Assembly: GCA_025934635.1 (NCBI GenBank)
Contig: JAICWX010000069.1
Coordinates: forward strand, 1-32,712
DNA from: Streptosporangiaceae bacterium
Lineage (GTDB): Bacteria; Actinomycetota; Actinomycetes; Streptosporangiales; Streptosporangiaceae
Reading direction: 5' to 3'
DNA: 32,712 bases
Part shown: positions 31,838 to 32,712 of the stretch, in pieces
Numbering within the stretch: the stretch's first letter is position 1
Layout: each line of letters begins with the position of its first letter
Translations under genes and position numbers: made by a program
The notes under the pieces: generated by a model
What the model saw: only the letters and a program-made list of their open reading frames with translations
The model's database searches: none
Told to the model about the DNA's origin: nothing

Positions 31838-31993
31838 GAACTGGCTCGCGCTGTCCCCTGTCCCCGTCTGCCCCGTCCTCGTCCACCTGCTCCAGGACGC
31901 CAGGCCTCAGCGCGCAAACCTGATTACGGGCACTCGGTCTCGCTTCTCGCGCCACCGGGGTAGTAAATATTTTCGCATTAGACTTCATTTTCG

Positions 31994-32022
31994 TTGCCAG
32001 ATTGCCCGTCATGCGATATTGT
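31994..32022 (+). promoter_or_regulatory. Promoter of the DUF222 gene
   Basis: TTGCCA (31994-31999; five of six bases of TTGACA), 17-base spacer, TATTGT (32017-32022). It lies in a marked AT-rich stretch (31960-32040), unlike its surroundings, and would give a leader of about 30 bases containing the ribosome site. Confidence 0.5.
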
Positions 32023-32059
32023 GTTCTACGAGTCAATTCTCCCGGACGAGGGAGGTGTC

Positions 32060-32712
32060 ATGCCTCCAGGACCGGCTCACGCGGATCCCGCCTCAGAGCC
32101 CGGTGATCCTCTTCCCGCTCCTGACTGGATGTCGGCGGCGGAGTGGGAGGCGTGGTGTGATGCCACCGCCGACGTTGACGAGCCGCCCGCTCTCGGTGAC
32201 GGCGAGGAGGAGCCGAGGGCTGCGGCTGACGACCTGACGCTCGGGTCGTCCGGGTTCGCGTCGGGAAACGTGCTGGATGCGCAGCCTGGTGGAGGGACGC
32301 TCGCGTTTTTCGCCGAGAGCGCCGCGGGAACTGACGGCCGGTACGCGGGTGTCTCGGATAGCGAGCTGGACGGGGTGGTCTCTGCCTGGGGCCGGGTCGA
32401 GGCGTATGCGTGCGCCCGTAAGCATGCGGCGGTGGCGGAGTTCATCCGGCGCCGCGCTGAGCCGGGCTGCGCGGCTGATGCGGTGTCGGGGATGCCGGCG
32501 GTGTGGGATGAGTTCGCGGTGGATGAGCTGCGGTTGCTGTTCGCGGAGGGCCGGGGTGCGGCGGAGGAGCTGATGAGCCGGGCGCATGACCTGGCGGTCA
32601 GGCTGCCCGGCACGATGGGCCTGTTCGGGGCGGGGCGGCTGGCGGAGTCGCGGGTGAAGATCATCGTGTCCGCGACGGCGCCGCTGGACCGGGATGAGGC
32701 GCGGGCGGCGGA
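32060..32712 (+). CDS. DUF222/HNH-endonuclease-type protein, N-terminal part (3' end outside window)
   Basis: 217 codons are visible from ATG 32060 (MPPGPAHADPASEP) to the window edge, with no stop. GAGGGAGG (32047-32054) precedes the ATG by 5 bases. After an acidic N-terminus with WMSAAEWEAWCDA, the frame reads LDGVVSAWGRVEAYACARKH, WDEFAVDELRLLFAEGRGAA, and AGRLAESRVKIIVSATAPLD. This is the DUF222 (13E12-repeat-like) domain that normally precedes a C-terminal HNH nuclease domain in actinomycete proteins. The nuclease part is not in view. Such genes occur in many copies per genome and often in variable regions, so this may mark the edge of an accessory segment. Third-position G/C is somewhat lower than in the upstream genes (many GCG, GGT and GAT codons). 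Confidence 0.82.
   Translation, partial: MPPGPAHADPASEPGDPLPAPDWMSAAEWEAWCDATADVDEPPALGDGEEEPRAAADDLTLGSSGFASGNVLDAQPGGGTLAFFAESAAGTDGRYAGVSDSELDGVVSAWGRVEAYACARKHAAVAEFIRRRAEPGCAADAVSGMPAVWDEFAVDELRLLFAEGRGAAEELMSRAHDLAVRLPGTMGLFGAGRLAESRVKIIVSATAPLDRDEARAA

Overview
The window is very GC-rich bacterial DNA with dense genes, frequent 1-4 base gene overlaps (ATGA and GTGA) and nearly all-G/C third codon positions. It carries a mycothiol synthase, GlnR, a DivIVA-type coiled-coil protein, a cysteine ligase of the MshC type, and MurT/GatD. Together these indicate a mycothiol-producing actinomycete. I cannot place it at genus level. The glnR-mshD-pst neighbourhood resembles the chromosomal core of Streptomyces and relatives, so most of the window looks like stable chromosome rather than an island.

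Layout. 1-1193: 3' end of katG (catalase-peroxidase). 1410-1826: small secreted protein of unknown function. 2030-3181: tandem GNAT acetyltransferase followed by a coding-like in-frame tail beyond its TGA. 3178-4563 (-): FAD-dependent amine/amino-acid oxidase. 4705-5703: exopolyphosphatase (Ppx/GppA). 5681-6784 (-): DivIVA-domain protein. 7189-7401: small protein. 7553-9374 (-): mshD and glnR. 9482-9742: MoaD/ThiS-like protein. 9888-11853: ECF sigma factor, its zinc-binding membrane anti-sigma factor, and a membrane-anchored thioredoxin. 11828-13718: a sulfur operon (leader peptide, DUF4395 membrane protein, CysA-type sulfurtransferase, DUF1416). 13834-15033: MshC-like cysteine ligase. 15038-16195 (-): UPF0718 permease. 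16451-23628: the phosphate block, with phoU, pstB-pstA-pstC-pstS (-), a divergent second PstS-like lipoprotein and a GntR-like regulator. 24087-29721: three overlapping or closely spaced genes for large proteins that look like VirD4/TraG-type and HerA-type ATPases without intact nucleotide-binding motifs. 29711-31801: murT-gatD. 32060-end: start of a DUF222/HNH-type protein.

How the parts work together. Phosphate is the main theme. Polyphosphate hydrolysis (Ppx), high-affinity uptake (PstSCAB), uptake signalling (PhoU) and an extra phosphate-binding lipoprotein are all present. PHO-box-like 11-base direct repeats can be read upstream of ppx, phoU and the second pstS. Sulfur and thiol metabolism is the second theme: mshD, the MshC-like ligase, CysA and the membrane thioredoxin. 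Its operon appears to begin with a leaderless cysteine-containing leader peptide followed by alternative RNA hairpins, which is an attenuator-like arrangement.

The best candidate for an undescribed system is the 24.1-29.7 kb trio. All three proteins keep the fold signatures of conjugative or translocation ATPases, but each has lost its P-loop lysine or the whole P-loop. They are transcribed toward, and overlap, the peptidoglycan-amidation pair murT-gatD. All functional statements come from reading motifs; no database search was run.
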